Source: Curtobacterium sp. MCSS17_007
Lineage (GTDB): Bacteria > Actinomycetota > Actinomycetes > Actinomycetales > Microbacteriaceae
Length of the DNA: 64,000 bases
Assembly (NCBI RefSeq): GCF_003234175.2
Contig: NZ_CP126257.1
Span: 2,356,001 to 2,420,000, forward strand
Reading direction: 5' to 3'
Shown here: positions 41,673 to 51,208 of the stretch, piece after piece
Layout: every line of letters begins with the position of its first letter
Numbering within the stretch: the stretch's first letter is position 1
Translations under genes and position numbers: made by a program
The notes under the pieces: model-generated
Databases searched by the model: none
What the model was told of the DNA's origin: nothing
What the model saw: only the letters and a program-made list of their open reading frames with translations

Positions 41673-42782
41673 CTACGGCACCGGCACCGGCTCGGCCAGC
41701 AGCTCGCGCACCCGCGGTGCGACCCGCGTGCCGTAGAGCTCGATCGAGCGCATCATGTCCTCGTGCGGCAGGCGGCCCGTGGCGTACCGCATGTCGAACC
41801 GCGAGACGCCGAGGATCCGCATGTTGCGCGCGATCTTCCGCGCGACGGTCTCCGGCGATCCGACGTACAGCGACCCGCCCGCGGACAGGCCCGCCTGGTA
41901 CTGGGCCGTGTCGAGGGGCGGCCAGCCGCGCTCGCGGCCGAGACGGTCGGTGACGGCCTTGTGGTACGGCCAGTACCGCTCGGCGGCCTCCTCGTCGGTC
42001 TCGGCGACGAAGCCCGGCGAGTGCATGGCGATCGGCTGCTGCGGGAGCTCGAGCTGCGTGAGCGCCTGCCGGTACAGCCGCGAGAACGGCGCGAACTGCG
42101 CCGGCTGCCCGCCGATGATCGCGAGGAAGAGGGGCAGCCCGTACGAGGCCGCGCGGATGACCGACTGGGGCGAGCCGCCGACGCCGATCCACGTCGGGAT
42201 CGGGCCGTGCTCGAGCTTCGGGAAGACGTCCTGGTCGGTCAGCGAGGCGCGCTTCGTGCCCGACCACGTCACGGCGTCGCCGCCGCGGAGCGCGTTCCAC
42301 AGCTGCAGCTTCTCCTCGAACAGGACCTCGTAGTCCGCCAGGTCGTAGCCGAAGAGCGGGAAGGACTCGGTGAACGACCCACGGCCGAGGATCACCTCTG
42401 CGCGACCGTCCGACAGCGCGTCGACGGTCGCGAAGCGCTCGTACACCCGGACCGGGTCGTCGGAGGACAGCACGGTGACGGCGCTGCCCATGCGGATGCG
42501 CTCCGTCCGCGCGGCGATCGCCGCGAGGACGACCTCGGGCGCGCTCACGACGAAGTCCTCGCGGTGGTGCTCGCCCACGCCGATGAAGTCGATGCCGACC
42601 TGGTCGGCCAGGACCGCCTGGTCGATGACGTCGCGGATGCTCTGGGCGTCGGAGCGGAGCGACCCGTCGGCACGTTCGGTCACGTCGCCGAAGGTGTCGA
42701 GCCCGAGCTGTACGGGCCCGATCCGCTCGGGTGCGGGCGGCGGGACGTCCGAGGGACGGTCGGTGCCGAATGCGTTGCTCAT
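41673..42782 (-). CDS. LLM-class flavin-dependent monooxygenase
   Basis: 369 residues, luciferase-like TIM barrel: FIGVGEHHREDFVVSAPEVV, SAVTVLSSDDPVRVYERFAT, GRAEVILGRGSFTESFPLFG, GVGGSPQSVIRAASYGLPLF. It should use reduced FMN (or F420) for an oxidation of unknown substrate. GGAGG six bases before the ATG. Upstream is ATGCGTTTGCAT (42799-42810), possibly a MarR-type site, and the SDR gene is divergent. Confidence 0.92.
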   Translation of the reverse strand: MSNAFGTDRPSDVPPPAPERIGPVQLGLDTFGDVTERADGSLRSDAQSIRDVIDQAVLADQVGIDFIGVGEHHREDFVVSAPEVVLAAIAARTERIRMGSAVTVLSSDDPVRVYERFATVDALSDGRAEVILGRGSFTESFPLFGYDLADYEVLFEEKLQLWNALRGGDAVTWSGTKRASLTDQDVFPKLEHGPIPTWIGVGGSPQSVIRAASYGLPLFLAIIGGQPAQFAPFSRLYRQALTQLELPQQPIAMHSPGFVAETDEEAAERYWPYHKAVTDRLGRERGWPPLDTAQYQAGLSAGGSLYVGSPETVARKIARNMRILGVSRFDMRYATGRLPHEDMMRSIELYGTRVAPRVRELLAEPVPVP

Positions 42783-42864
42783 GCGCGCCTCCTGATCGAT
42801 GCGTTTGCATGAATGTAGCACGATCCACGGCGGCCGACCAGCCCTCCCGCGTACCGTCTCGCGC

Positions 42865-43788
42865 ATGCCGAACCTCCCCGACCAGACCGGCCGTCGCATC
42901 GTCGTCACGGGTGCCAACAGCGGCACCGGCGAGGAGACCGCGAAGCGGCTGGCCGGCGCCGGCGCGAGCGTCGTCCTGGCGGTCCGGACGCCCGCGAAGG
43001 GCGACGCCGCGGCGGACCGGATCCGCCGCGCCCACCCGGACGCCGACGTCGAGGTCCGGGAGCTCGACCTCGCCGACCTCGCCAGCGTGCGGCGGTTCGC
43101 GGCAGCCGTCGCTGCCGACGACCGACGGCTCGACGTGCTCGTGAACAACGCCGGCGTCATGGCGCCGCCCCAGCGGTTCGAGACGGCGGACGGCTTCGAG
43201 CTGCAGTTCGGCACGAACTTCCTCGGCCACCTCGCGTTGACGAACCTGCTGCTGCCGACCCTGCTGCGGGACGGCGGCGACGCACGTCCGGCACCGCGGG
43301 TCGCGACCATGTCGAGCCTCGCCGCGATCCCCGGCAGCATCCGCTTCGCCGACCTGCAGTGGGAACGCGGCTACAACGGCTGGCGGGCGTACGCACAGTC
43401 GAAGCTCGCCGACCTGCTCCTCGCCCTGCACCTGCACCGGCTGTCGGTCGAACGGGACTGGCCGCTCGTCAGCACCGCGGCGCACCCCGGGTACACCCGC
43501 ACGAACCTGCAGTCCGCGGGACGGTCGCTCGGGCGGTCACGGCCGGTGCGCTCCAGCGACCGCGCCCTCCCCTTCACGCAGGCGGTCGAGCAGGGCGCCG
43601 AGCCCCTGCTGTACGCCGCGGTGGGTCCGGCCGCGGTCGGCGGCGCCTACTACGGCCCGTCCGGCTTCGGCGGCCTCACCGGACCGACCACCACCGTCTC
43701 GGTCCCGCGTTCTGCGCGGAGCGCCGACCTCGCCCGCGCGCTCTGGGCGGTCGCTGAGGACCTCACGGACACGCACGCACCGGACTGA
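42865..43788 (+). CDS. Short-chain dehydrogenase/reductase
   Basis: 307 residues, classical SDR of the retinol-dehydrogenase-like branch: cofactor site [45 protein letters not shown], the catalytic Ser in VATMSSLAA and YAQSK. The missing usual substrate information prevents a specific name. TACCGT (42853-42858) ends 6 bases before the ATG (leaderless). Confidence 0.92.
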   Translation: MPNLPDQTGRRIVVTGANSGTGEETAKRLAGAGASVVLAVRTPAKGDAAADRIRRAHPDADVEVRELDLADLASVRRFAAAVAADDRRLDVLVNNAGVMAPPQRFETADGFELQFGTNFLGHLALTNLLLPTLLRDGGDARPAPRVATMSSLAAIPGSIRFADLQWERGYNGWRAYAQSKLADLLLALHLHRLSVERDWPLVSTAAHPGYTRTNLQSAGRSLGRSRPVRSSDRALPFTQAVEQGAEPLLYAAVGPAAVGGAYYGPSGFGGLTGPTTTVSVPRSARSADLARALWAVAEDLTDTHAPD

Positions 43789-43870
43789 CCGGCGCACGCA
43801 GGCGACCGAGAGTCGGTCGATCGGCTGGTCGGTCGGTCGGGAGGCACGGTGCGCCTCCGCCCGCGCCCGC

Positions 43871-44638
43871 TCAGAACCGCAGGCGGTCGCGCGCGAACGC
43901 GTCGATCACCCCGGCCTCGAGGGCACGCTGCCCCCTGGCGGTCGGGTGCACGTCGTCGGACTGCATCCACTCGGGGTGGCCGGCCAGCGGCTGTCCGACG
44001 TCGACGTACGTGCCGCCGTCGCGCCGGACCGCCCGCCGGAGCGCGTGCGAGATCGTGGTCAGCTGCGCCGGCGGGTCCTGCTCGTTCCACACCGCGCTCA
44101 GCCCGACGACCCGGGCGGCCGGCAGGTCCCGGTGCACCAGGGCGACGAGCCGGTCCGTGGCACTCGTGACCTCGGCGTCGTCCTGACCGAGGTCGTTCGA
44201 GCTCGCCTGCACGAACACGACCCGTGGTCGCAGGTCGACCGCGCGCTGCACGAGCCCGGGGTAGGCGCTCGCGCAGGTGTCCGGGTCGCCCTCGGCGACG
44301 ACGCCAGCGCCGTCGCACGACAGGTTGGTCAGCTGCCACCGCTCGGTCCGGGCGAGGAGCGCGGGCCATGCCTGCTCGGGTGACAGACCGTGCCCGCCGC
44401 TGACCGAGTCGCCGATCACGACGATCCGCGCACCCGGTGCGTGGTCCCATGCTCGACCGGTGGCGGACGGCGACGGCGCCACGGCCTGGGAGGAGTCCTC
44501 GCTGCAGGCGACCAGGGCGGAGGCGGTCACGGCGGCGAGCGCCGCGGCGAACACGCCGCGGGTGCGGTGGCGCCGACGGGGCGGGGCGGTGTCGTCGTCC
44601 GGGCAGCGGGCGGCGACCGGCAGGGTGCTCGGGGTCAC
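43871..44638 (-). CDS. SGNH/GDSL hydrolase, lipoprotein
   Basis: 255 residues. A signal peptide ends with lipobox LVAC (ASALVACSED), so the protein is probably lipid-anchored outside the membrane. Block I VVIGDSVSGG, the block III asparagine in ASSNDLGQDD and block V DVHPTARG give the Ser-Gly-Asn-His set. Acts on an ester of unknown type, perhaps lipid or envelope polysaccharide. TACGGT ends 7 bases before GTG 44638. Confidence 0.88.
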   Translation of the reverse strand: MTPSTLPVAARCPDDDTAPPRRRHRTRGVFAAALAAVTASALVACSEDSSQAVAPSPSATGRAWDHAPGARIVVIGDSVSGGHGLSPEQAWPALLARTERWQLTNLSCDGAGVVAEGDPDTCASAYPGLVQRAVDLRPRVVFVQASSNDLGQDDAEVTSATDRLVALVHRDLPAARVVGLSAVWNEQDPPAQLTTISHALRRAVRRDGGTYVDVGQPLAGHPEWMQSDDVHPTARGQRALEAGVIDAFARDRLRF

Positions 44639-44729
44639 GGAGGGGACCGTACGCCGCTCGTCCCGACCCGGACCGCTCGGAGCGCTGCTGCTCCTCACAG
44701 CAACGAGCGAGCGTCAGCAACCGAGGGCG

Positions 44730-44750
44730 GCCACCGTCGCGTGCGGTGGC
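44730..44750 (-). terminator. Short hairpin after the NRDE gene
   Basis: Seven-base arms (GCCACCG, 44730-44736; CGGTGGC, 44744-44750) directly after the stop of the reverse-strand NRDE gene. Confidence 0.45.
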
Positions 44751-45539
44751 TCAGGCCCGGTGCAGCTCGACCGACCCGTCGAGTCGCCCGGGCCGCTCGA
44801 GTCGGGCGTGCTGCAGCACCGTCCGGTCCACGCCGACGGCCGCGGCGACGATCGACAGCGTCGCGACGTGCCCGTCCGGCTCGACGGCGTCACGGAGGAT
44901 CGCGTCCGGGTGGTCGGCGGGCAGCGCGGTCGACTCGGCGAGCACGCCGAACCAGCCGCTCCACCCGTCGCCCGCGTCGTCGCCGTGGTCTGCGCTCCGC
45001 AGTTCGTCGAAGGGGCCGAGCGCGGGCGGGCCGCTCGGGGCGGGGGCCGCCCGGAACGCGTCGAGCCAGCGACCGATGCGCGGCGACGCGGGATCGTCGG
45101 GAGCACCGTGCGTCACCATGTGCACGCCGGGACCGAGCACGCTGGTGCGGACCGCTGCCCCGTCCCAGGTGTCGACCGCGACGCCGTCGGCGGTGGCACG
45201 CACCAGGTTGAACGCCCTGGTGGTCGGCAGCCCACCGTCAGCGCCCGGCAGGGCCCCGGTCACGGCGTCGAGCGGCAGCACGCCGCGGGTGGTCCAGGTG
45301 CCGTCGTCGCTCGGCACCGGTTCGGCCCGGTTGAGCACGACGGCGAGCCCCGCGTCGTCGGACGCGGCGAGCCATGCACCCCCGGCGGACCGGTCGCGGA
45401 CACCTCGGACCGACGGGTCGCGGTCGGGCCACCAGGCGGCCGGCGCGTCCCAGGGACGGTCCGGGGACTCGTCGCGGAGCGCGAGCACGGTGACCGGCCA
45501 CTCGGCAGCGGGGTCGACGCGGACGACGACGGTGCACAT
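44751..45539 (-). CDS. NRDE-family (TANGO2-like) protein
   Basis: 262 residues beginning MCTVVVRVD, with the predicted N-terminal nucleophile cysteine, the ALRDESPDRPWDAP segment that contains the NRDE-like motif (here RDE), and GGAWLAASDDAGLAVVLNR. The biochemical activity of the family is poorly defined. Divergent from coaBC. Confidence 0.85.
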   Translation of the reverse strand: MCTVVVRVDPAAEWPVTVLALRDESPDRPWDAPAAWWPDRDPSVRGVRDRSAGGAWLAASDDAGLAVVLNRAEPVPSDDGTWTTRGVLPLDAVTGALPGADGGLPTTRAFNLVRATADGVAVDTWDGAAVRTSVLGPGVHMVTHGAPDDPASPRIGRWLDAFRAAPAPSGPPALGPFDELRSADHGDDAGDGWSGWFGVLAESTALPADHPDAILRDAVEPDGHVATLSIVAAAVGVDRTVLQHARLERPGRLDGSVELHRA

Positions 45540-45580
45540 GGGCTCGATCCTCGCACGGCGCGCCGGGTAGCGTGACCGAC

Positions 45581-46890
45581 GTGGATGCTGCAGCAGGTCG
45601 CCGTCTGTCCGTCGTCGTCGGGATCACCGGGGGCATCGCCGCCTACAAGGCCGTCGGGGTCGTCCGCGACCTCGTCAAGCGGGGCCACGACGTGCACGTC
45701 GTCCCCACCGAGGGTGCGCTCCGCTTCGTCGGGCTGCCGACGCTCGAGGCACTCAGCCGGAACCCGGTGACGACGAGCGTCTGGGACGACGTCGCCGAGG
45801 TGCGCCACGTCGCGCTGGGGCGCCGCGCGGACCTGGTCGTCATCGCGCCGGCGACCGCGGACGCGCTCGCCCGCATGGCCGCGGGCCTGGCCGGGGACCT
45901 GCTCGGCACGACCCTGCTCGCGACCGAGGCCCCCGTCGTCGTCGCGCCGGCGATGCACCCGCAGATGTGGGAGCACCCGGCGACCCGGGCGAACGTCCGC
46001 ACCCTGCAGGGCCGCGGGGTGCGCTTCGTCGGCCCCGTGGTCGGCGCGCTCACCGGCGACGACGCCGGCATCGGCCGGATGGCGGAGCCCGAGGACATCG
46101 TGACCGCGGCCCTGGCGGTGCTCGAGCCGGGGGCGGGGCGCTCCGACGGGGTGGGGCGGGCCTCCCGGCCGGAGCAGCGACCGGTGCGACGACCGCGACC
46201 GGCGCGCGCGGGGAGCGGGGCGACCTCGCCGGTGTGCGGGTGGTCGTCAGCGCAGGCGGCACCCGCGAGCCGTTCGACCCCGTCCGGTTCGTCGGCAACC
46301 GGTCGAGCGGCCGCCAGGGCGTGGCGATCGCCGCCGACGCCGTCCGTCGGGGCGCGACCGTGACCCTGGTGGCGGCGAACGTCGACGGCGGTCTCACGGA
46401 GGGGCTCGGTGCACACGTCGTGCCGGTGGGCTCCGCCCGCGAGCTGGCCGACGCCGTGCACGCCGCGGCCGCGGACGCCGACGTCGTGGTGATGACCGCC
46501 GCGGTCGCCGACTACCGCCCCGCCGAGGTCCGCTCGGACAAGCTCAAGAAGGACGAACAGGGCGACACCATGACGCTCGAACTGGTCCGGAACCCCGACG
46601 TGCTCGCCGACCTGGTCGCCGTTCGCCGGACCGGCCAGGTCATCGTCGGGTTCGCGGCCGAGACCGAACCGGACCGTGCGGCGCGGATCGCCCTCGGCCG
46701 CGCCAAGATCGCCCGGAAGCCGGCCGACCTGCTCGTGGTGAACCACGTGGGCTGGAACGCGGGCTTCGAGCGCGAGGAGAACGCGATCGAGGTCCTGGTA
46801 CCGGGCGGCGACGTCGTCCGGGAGACCTCCGGCAGCAAGGCGGACGTCGCGACGGCGGTCCTCGACCTCGTCGCGACCGCGCTGACCTGA
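45581..46890 (+). CDS. coaBC: CoaBC (pantothenate pathway) with an apparent frameshift between domains
   Basis: The gene should make a bifunctional protein: CoaC (phosphopantothenoylcysteine decarboxylase, GITGGIAAYKAVGVV at the start; PVVVAPAMHPQMWEHPAT) and CoaB (its cysteine ligase, VVVSAGGTREPFDPVRFVGN, VVMTAAVADYRP, SDKLKKDEQG). CoaC is in the frame of 45581 and stays open to 46363, but CoaB (from about 46200) is one base back. A GGGGG run at 46129-46133, just after the last CoaC residues (ALAVLEPG), is where a -1 shift or one missing base would restore a 430-residue fusion. TAGCGT (45568-45573) marks GTG 45581 as the start. Either a sequencing/assembly error, a real mutation, or frameshifting; since CoaBC is essential I favour an error or shift. 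Confidence 0.78.
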
Positions 46891-46930
46891 CGTCGCCGGC
46901 CTGTCAGGTGGGCAGGGGCACGATGGATCC

Positions 46931-47329
46931 ATGCGACGACGCGAGCGCGCCCGGCGCGCCACCCGGACGGCCACGATGCTCGCCGTGCTCCTCGGTGGAG
47001 CCGGCGTCACCCACTTCCTGCGACCCCGCGGCTACGACCGGATCGTGCCGGCCGGCCTCCCGCCGCGGCTGACGACCCTGGTGTCCGGCGTCGCCGAGCT
47101 CGGGATCGCGGCGGGCCTCGCGGTCTCGGCGACCCGTCGCGCGTCGGGCTGGGCTGCGGCGGCGCTCTTCCTCGCCGTGTTCCCGGCCAACGTGAAGATG
47201 GCGGGCGACCTGCTCGACAGCCCCCGTTCCTCCCGAGCCGCCCGGATCGTGTCCGTGCTGCGGCTACCCCTGCAGGCGCCGCTCCTCGCCTGGGCCGTGC
47301 GCGTCGGTCGTCACGCGCCGCAACGGTGA
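46931..47329 (+). CDS. DoxX-like membrane protein
   Basis: 132 residues, four membrane helices; GGAGVTHFLRPRGYDRIVPA and the PANVKMAGDLL motif identify the DoxX-like family, often linked to redox or membrane stress functions. It is coupled to the DUF2071 gene by a 4-base overlap. Confidence 0.85.
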   Translation: MRRRERARRATRTATMLAVLLGGAGVTHFLRPRGYDRIVPAGLPPRLTTLVSGVAELGIAAGLAVSATRRASGWAAAALFLAVFPANVKMAGDLLDSPRSSRAARIVSVLRLPLQAPLLAWAVRVGRHAPQR

Positions 47330-48117
47330 CCGACGCGGTACGGGACCGGGCGGCGGTACCGCTGCTGCACCGCCCCGTCGCGGTGCACGCGTGGGAAGAC
47401 GTCGTCTTCGCGCACTGGCGCCGTGACCCGGCGTCGCTCGCCCGGCTCGTCCCGCGCGGGACCCGCCCCGACGTCGTCGACGGCAGCGCGTGGGTGGGCC
47501 TGACCGCCTACGTCTTCCGGCAGACGGCGATCCCGCCGTTCCCGCCGTCGCGCCGGCTCGGATCGATGACCGAGGTGACGATCGAGGTCCCGACGATCGA
47601 CACCCGCGGCCGGCGGGGCATCGTCTACCGCACGGTCGACACGGGGCACGTTCCCGCGATCGTCGCGGCCAACACGCTCCTCGGGGTCCCGTACACGTTC
47701 GCCCACGTCCGGGCCTCGCGCCGCGGGGACACGCTCGACCACCGGTCCGTGCGGCACCCCGCCCGGGCCGCTCACCCCGTCCGCTGGGTGCGGGACGTCC
47801 TGCGCACCCGGCAGCCGAGGACGCCGCGACCCCGGTACGACGCCGTGGTCCGGGTCACGGCGGGCGACGTCGTCGACTCCCCGCTCGCCGTCGACCTCAC
47901 CACGCGCGCGGGCATCCACGCGCGCCACCTGGCACAGACGCTCTTCTGGCAGCGCCAGCACGCGCCGCTGACCATCCGGTCGGCCCGGCTGGAGCGGCTC
48001 GAGGGCGACCTGCCCGCCGCGGTGGGCGTACCCGGGCTGTTCGACCACGAGCCGGACTCGCTGCTCGTCGTCGACGGCACCACCGTCCGCTACGCGTGGG
48101 GGGAGGTCGTCCGGTGA
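47326..48117 (+). CDS. DUF2071 (YqjF) family protein
   Basis: 263 residues. The conserved opening WEDVVFAHWRRDPASLARLV-type sequence, DGSAWVGLTAYVFRQTAIPP and GIVYRTVDTGHVPAIVAAN indicate YqjF-like proteins of unknown role. GTG start in GTGA overlap with the DoxX gene; its own stop overlaps the DUF1810 gene, so doxX-DUF2071-DUF1810 is a translationally coupled trio. Confidence 0.88.
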   Translation: MTDAVRDRAAVPLLHRPVAVHAWEDVVFAHWRRDPASLARLVPRGTRPDVVDGSAWVGLTAYVFRQTAIPPFPPSRRLGSMTEVTIEVPTIDTRGRRGIVYRTVDTGHVPAIVAANTLLGVPYTFAHVRASRRGDTLDHRSVRHPARAAHPVRWVRDVLRTRQPRTPRPRYDAVVRVTAGDVVDSPLAVDLTTRAGIHARHLAQTLFWQRQHAPLTIRSARLERLEGDLPAAVGVPGLFDHEPDSLLVVDGTTVRYAWGEVVR

Positions 48118-48542
48118 GCGGTGGCGACCTCGAGCGCTTCGTGCGTGCCCAGGACGGCGTGCACGACCAGGCGCTCGCGGAACTGCGCGACGGCCGCAAG
48201 CGGTCCCACTGGATGTGGTTCGTCTTCCCGCAGCTCGCGGGGCTCGGCCGGAGCGCGACCGCGCAGCACTACGCGGTCGACGGCCTCGACGAGGCGCGTG
48301 CGTACCTGGCGCACCCGGTGCTCGGACCGCGCCTGGTGCAGGCCGCGGAGGTGGCCGCCGCGGCACCGGCCCGCAGCGCGGACGACCTGTTCGGCGGCGT
48401 CGACGCGATGAAGGCCCGCTCGTCGATGACGCTGTTCGCTCGTGCGGCGGACGACCCGGCGCCGTACCGTGCGGTGCTCGACCGGTGGTTCCACGGGACC
48501 GAGGACCCCCTGACGGTCCGGCTGCTCGAGGGCGACGACTGA
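48114..48542 (+). CDS. DUF1810-family protein
   Basis: 142 residues. LERFVRAQDGVHDQALAELR, KRSHWMWFVFPQLAGLGRSA, and DAMKARSSMTLFARA are family landmarks. GTG start overlaps the stop upstream (GTGA). Function unknown in the literature I recall. Confidence 0.9.
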   Translation: MSGGDLERFVRAQDGVHDQALAELRDGRKRSHWMWFVFPQLAGLGRSATAQHYAVDGLDEARAYLAHPVLGPRLVQAAEVAAAAPARSADDLFGGVDAMKARSSMTLFARAADDPAPYRAVLDRWFHGTEDPLTVRLLEGDD

Positions 48543-48687
48543 GCGCTCCTCCTGCGCGGAGGCGGCGCGCGAGCGATCCGACGAGGAGCCGCCGGACGAC
48601 CGTTCACATATCAGGTACGGTGATGACGCGTCCGCACCGACCGGTCCGGCGCCGTCACGATCGTCCAGCGAGAACGAGGACACCCGC

Positions 48688-49350
48688 ATGCCGGTCCCCA
48701 GCAGCGCCCCCACCGAGCACCAGCTCCTGCGCGACACCGTCCGCCACAAGATCCACGCCGCCATCATGGACGGCACGCTCGAGCCCGGGGAGCGGCTCAA
48801 CGACGACGAGCTGATCGCCTGGCTCGGCGTCTCGCGCACGCCGATCCGCGAGGCCCTGAGCCAGCTCGCCCGCGCTGGGCTCATCGAGATGGCCCCGAAC
48901 CGGTACACCCGCGTGACGACGCCCGATCCAGCGCAGGTCGTCGAGGCGATGCAGACCCTCGGCGTCCTGTTCGGCGGCGTCGTCCGCCTGGCGGTCCCCC
49001 GACTGACCGCCGCCGCCCGGAAGAAGATCCTGGCGCAGCTCGACCGGACGATCGCGGAACTCGAGGCGCACGACGTGCCCGCCGTGAACCACGACGCCCT
49101 CGACGTCTTCGGGCTGTACGTCGACGCCTGCGGCAACGAGAACCTGCAGCGCGTCTGCCGCGACACCACGGACGGTCTGGCGTTCCGGCTCCGCCTGCCG
49201 AACCTCGACGAGCTCCTGGACTGGGACCAGCTGACGACCGACTTCCGGCGCCTCCGTGCCGCGACCGAGTCGGGCGACAACGTCGCCGCCGAGCTCGCGA
49301 CCGAGGCGATCCACCTGCTGCCGGGCGAGAAGCACCACGGCCGGCCCTGA
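48688..49350 (+). CDS. GntR-family transcriptional regulator (FadR subfamily)
   Basis: 220 residues. Winged helix LRDTVRHKIHAAIMDGTLEP followed by LNDDELIAWLGVSRTPIREA; the C-terminal helical FCD-like effector domain has less clear metal ligands. It may control carboxylate or amino-acid metabolism; no clear target is adjacent. Upstream, TTCACATATCAGGTACGGTG contains a short inverted repeat that could be its site. Confidence 0.9.
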   Translation: MPVPSSAPTEHQLLRDTVRHKIHAAIMDGTLEPGERLNDDELIAWLGVSRTPIREALSQLARAGLIEMAPNRYTRVTTPDPAQVVEAMQTLGVLFGGVVRLAVPRLTAAARKKILAQLDRTIAELEAHDVPAVNHDALDVFGLYVDACGNENLQRVCRDTTDGLAFRLRLPNLDELLDWDQLTTDFRRLRAATESGDNVAAELATEAIHLLPGEKHHGRP

Positions 49351-49515
49351 GTCATCCTGAGAGCGCGCACAGGAACGCTCGTCCGGACACCCCGGGCGGG
49401 CGTCACTGTCCGGCCGACCGGCGCCCTCCGCCTGGTCGGTCACGGGCCTCCGGCGACCGGTAGCATCGCTCCGACCCGTACCGATCCGTCCCGACCCAAC
49501 GCCCCGGAGCACCGC

Positions 49516-49977
49516 ATGAGCCACCGCCAGCCGGACCGCACCGAGATCGCCGCGCGCCTGGCGGCCGCCGTCGGTCGCATCAACCGGCGCGCCCGGACCG
49601 ACTCGGCCGCGCTCGGCTACGGACTCGTCTCCGCGCTCGCGACGATCCAGGCCGAGGGACCCCTGCGCCCCGGCGACCTGTCGCGGATCGAGGTGGTCAC
49701 GAAGCCGACCATGACCCGGATCCTCACGGAGCTCGAACAGCGTGGGTTCATCGCGCGTGAGGCCGATCCCCGTGACGGCCGGGCCTTCATGGTGTCGGCC
49801 ACACCCGAGGGGATCGCCGCGGTCGAACGGGCTCGTTCCGACCGCACCGGGATCGTCGCCGGCCTCATCGCCGACCTGCCCGTCGAGGACGTCGAGACGA
49901 TCGCCGCTGCCCTCGGCGCCCTCGAACGGATCGGCCAGGGCGACCGCGCCCAGGAAGTTCCCACCGGAGAGCACTGA
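49516..49977 (+). CDS. MarR-family transcriptional regulator
   Basis: 153 residues. Winged helix: GPLRPGDLSRIEVVTKPTMT, RILTELEQRGFIAREADPRD with the wing GRAFMVSATPEG. Typical repressor of efflux or stress genes. GGAG precedes the ATG. Target unknown. Confidence 0.92.
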   Translation: MSHRQPDRTEIAARLAAAVGRINRRARTDSAALGYGLVSALATIQAEGPLRPGDLSRIEVVTKPTMTRILTELEQRGFIAREADPRDGRAFMVSATPEGIAAVERARSDRTGIVAGLIADLPVEDVETIAAALGALERIGQGDRAQEVPTGEH

Positions 49978-49983
49978 ACGCGC

Positions 49984-50000
49984 CGTTACCGAACCGTTAC
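49984..50000 (+). promoter_or_regulatory. Direct repeat resembling an MtrA-type response-regulator site
   Basis: CGTTAC-CGAAC-CGTTAC, i.e. GTAACG-N5-GTAACG on the other strand, an 11-bp-period direct repeat. OmpR-family regulators including actinobacterial MtrA bind tandem GTNAC-type half-sites at about this period, and MtrA controls cell-wall hydrolase genes in mycobacteria and streptomycetes. It lies 250 bases before the transglycosylase gene. Confidence 0.45.
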
Positions 50001-50251
50001 CGGTGGGTGGACGGACGGTTCTGCCAGTCCTCCTGGACCCGGTGCCCAGGCTGACGCGTCATCGTGTCGGCTTCGCCCGAGCTGGCGGCCGCGCGGTCGC
50101 CCAGCGGCGGACGGACGGGCCCCACACCACCGTCCGGTCCTCCCCCGGCTCGCGGCGCCCCCGACGACGACCGTGCACGCTCCCCCACCCCGCGTGCCGG
50201 CCCACGGCGTGCGCGGGCACCGCGGATCGAGCCGGCCGACCACCGGAACCG

Positions 50252-51112
50252 ATGACTCGCACCTCCCCCGAACCCCCCATCACCGCGACCACCCGACGAC
50301 AGGCGCTCGACACCCCGAGCCGACGTGTCCGTCGCGCCCTCCGCAGCCGTACCGCCCTCGTGACCGGCGGAGCAGCCGCGGTGGCGCTCGTCGGCGGCAT
50401 CGCGGTCGTCGGCACCCAGCCGGCCCTCGGCGACGCGATCGGCGCCCCGACGGCGAGCGCGTCGAGCACGCCGGCGCTCCACGGCGAGTCGCTCGACCGG
50501 GCACAGGCCGCGGCGACCATCGCGACGGCCCGTACCGTCCTCGCCGACGCCAACGACAAGACCGACACCGCGGCCCTCGAGCGCCAGGTGCAGGCCCTCT
50601 CCGACTACCGCGAGATGTCGGGGGCGGTGATCACGTCGCGGATCGCCTCGACGGTCGACGCAGCCACCGACGTCGCCGAGGCCAGTGCCGCGCAGGACAA
50701 GGCCGACGCCGACGCGGCAGCAGCGGCGGCCGCGGCGGCAGCGAAGGCGGAGGCCGACGCGAAGGCGGCGGCCGAGGCAGCCCAGCGGCAGGCGGCCGCG
50801 AACACCGTGGCGGGCGCCAAGGCGACCGCTTCGTCGATGGCGTCATCGCAGTACGGCTGGGGCGCTGACCAGTTCCGGTGCCTCGACAGCCTCTGGACCA
50901 AGGAGTCCGGCTGGGACTACCGGGCCGTCAACCCGAACGGCGGTGCCACCGGCATCCCGCAGGCACTGCCCGGGTCGAAGATGGCGACGGTCGCGGCGGA
51001 CTGGCAGACGAACGCCACGACGCAGGTCACCTGGGGGCTCCGCTACATCAGCGCGGCCTACGGCACCCCGTGCGCGGCGTGGGCGCACTCGCAGGCGAAC
51101 AACTTCTACTGA
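50252..51112 (+). CDS. Secreted lytic transglycosylase-like protein with coiled coil
   Basis: 286 residues. An N-terminal membrane or signal helix (VTGGAAAVALVGGIAVVG) precedes an Ala-rich coiled-coil region (ASAAQDKADADAAAAAAAAA) and a C-terminal SLT-type domain: FRCLDSLWTKESGWDYRAVN with the catalytic Glu, NPNGGATGIPQALPGSKMA, WGLRYISAAYGTPCAAWAHS. This is the pattern of secreted cell-wall hydrolases and Rpf-like proteins. ATG 50252 chosen as the first in-frame Met after the leader. A tandem GTAACG repeat lies upstream. Confidence 0.85.
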   Translation: MTRTSPEPPITATTRRQALDTPSRRVRRALRSRTALVTGGAAAVALVGGIAVVGTQPALGDAIGAPTASASSTPALHGESLDRAQAAATIATARTVLADANDKTDTAALERQVQALSDYREMSGAVITSRIASTVDAATDVAEASAAQDKADADAAAAAAAAAAKAEADAKAAAEAAQRQAAANTVAGAKATASSMASSQYGWGADQFRCLDSLWTKESGWDYRAVNPNGGATGIPQALPGSKMATVAADWQTNATTQVTWGLRYISAAYGTPCAAWAHSQANNFY

Positions 51113-51141
51113 GCCGCGCGGGGTGACGGACGTCACCAGCA

Positions 51142-51187
51142 ACGGACGGGAGGCGCGGTACCGATCGGTACCGCGCCTCCCGTCCGT
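51142..51187. repeat. GGGAGGC palindrome, copy 4 (perfect, no loop)
   Basis: A 46-bp perfect palindrome: ACGGACGGGAGGCGCGGTAC and following bases (51142-51164) against the complement (51165-51187). Thirty bases after the transglycosylase stop, between convergent genes. Confidence 0.9.
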
Positions 51188-51208
51188 CGTGTGGCGGGTG
51201 TCGAGCCG

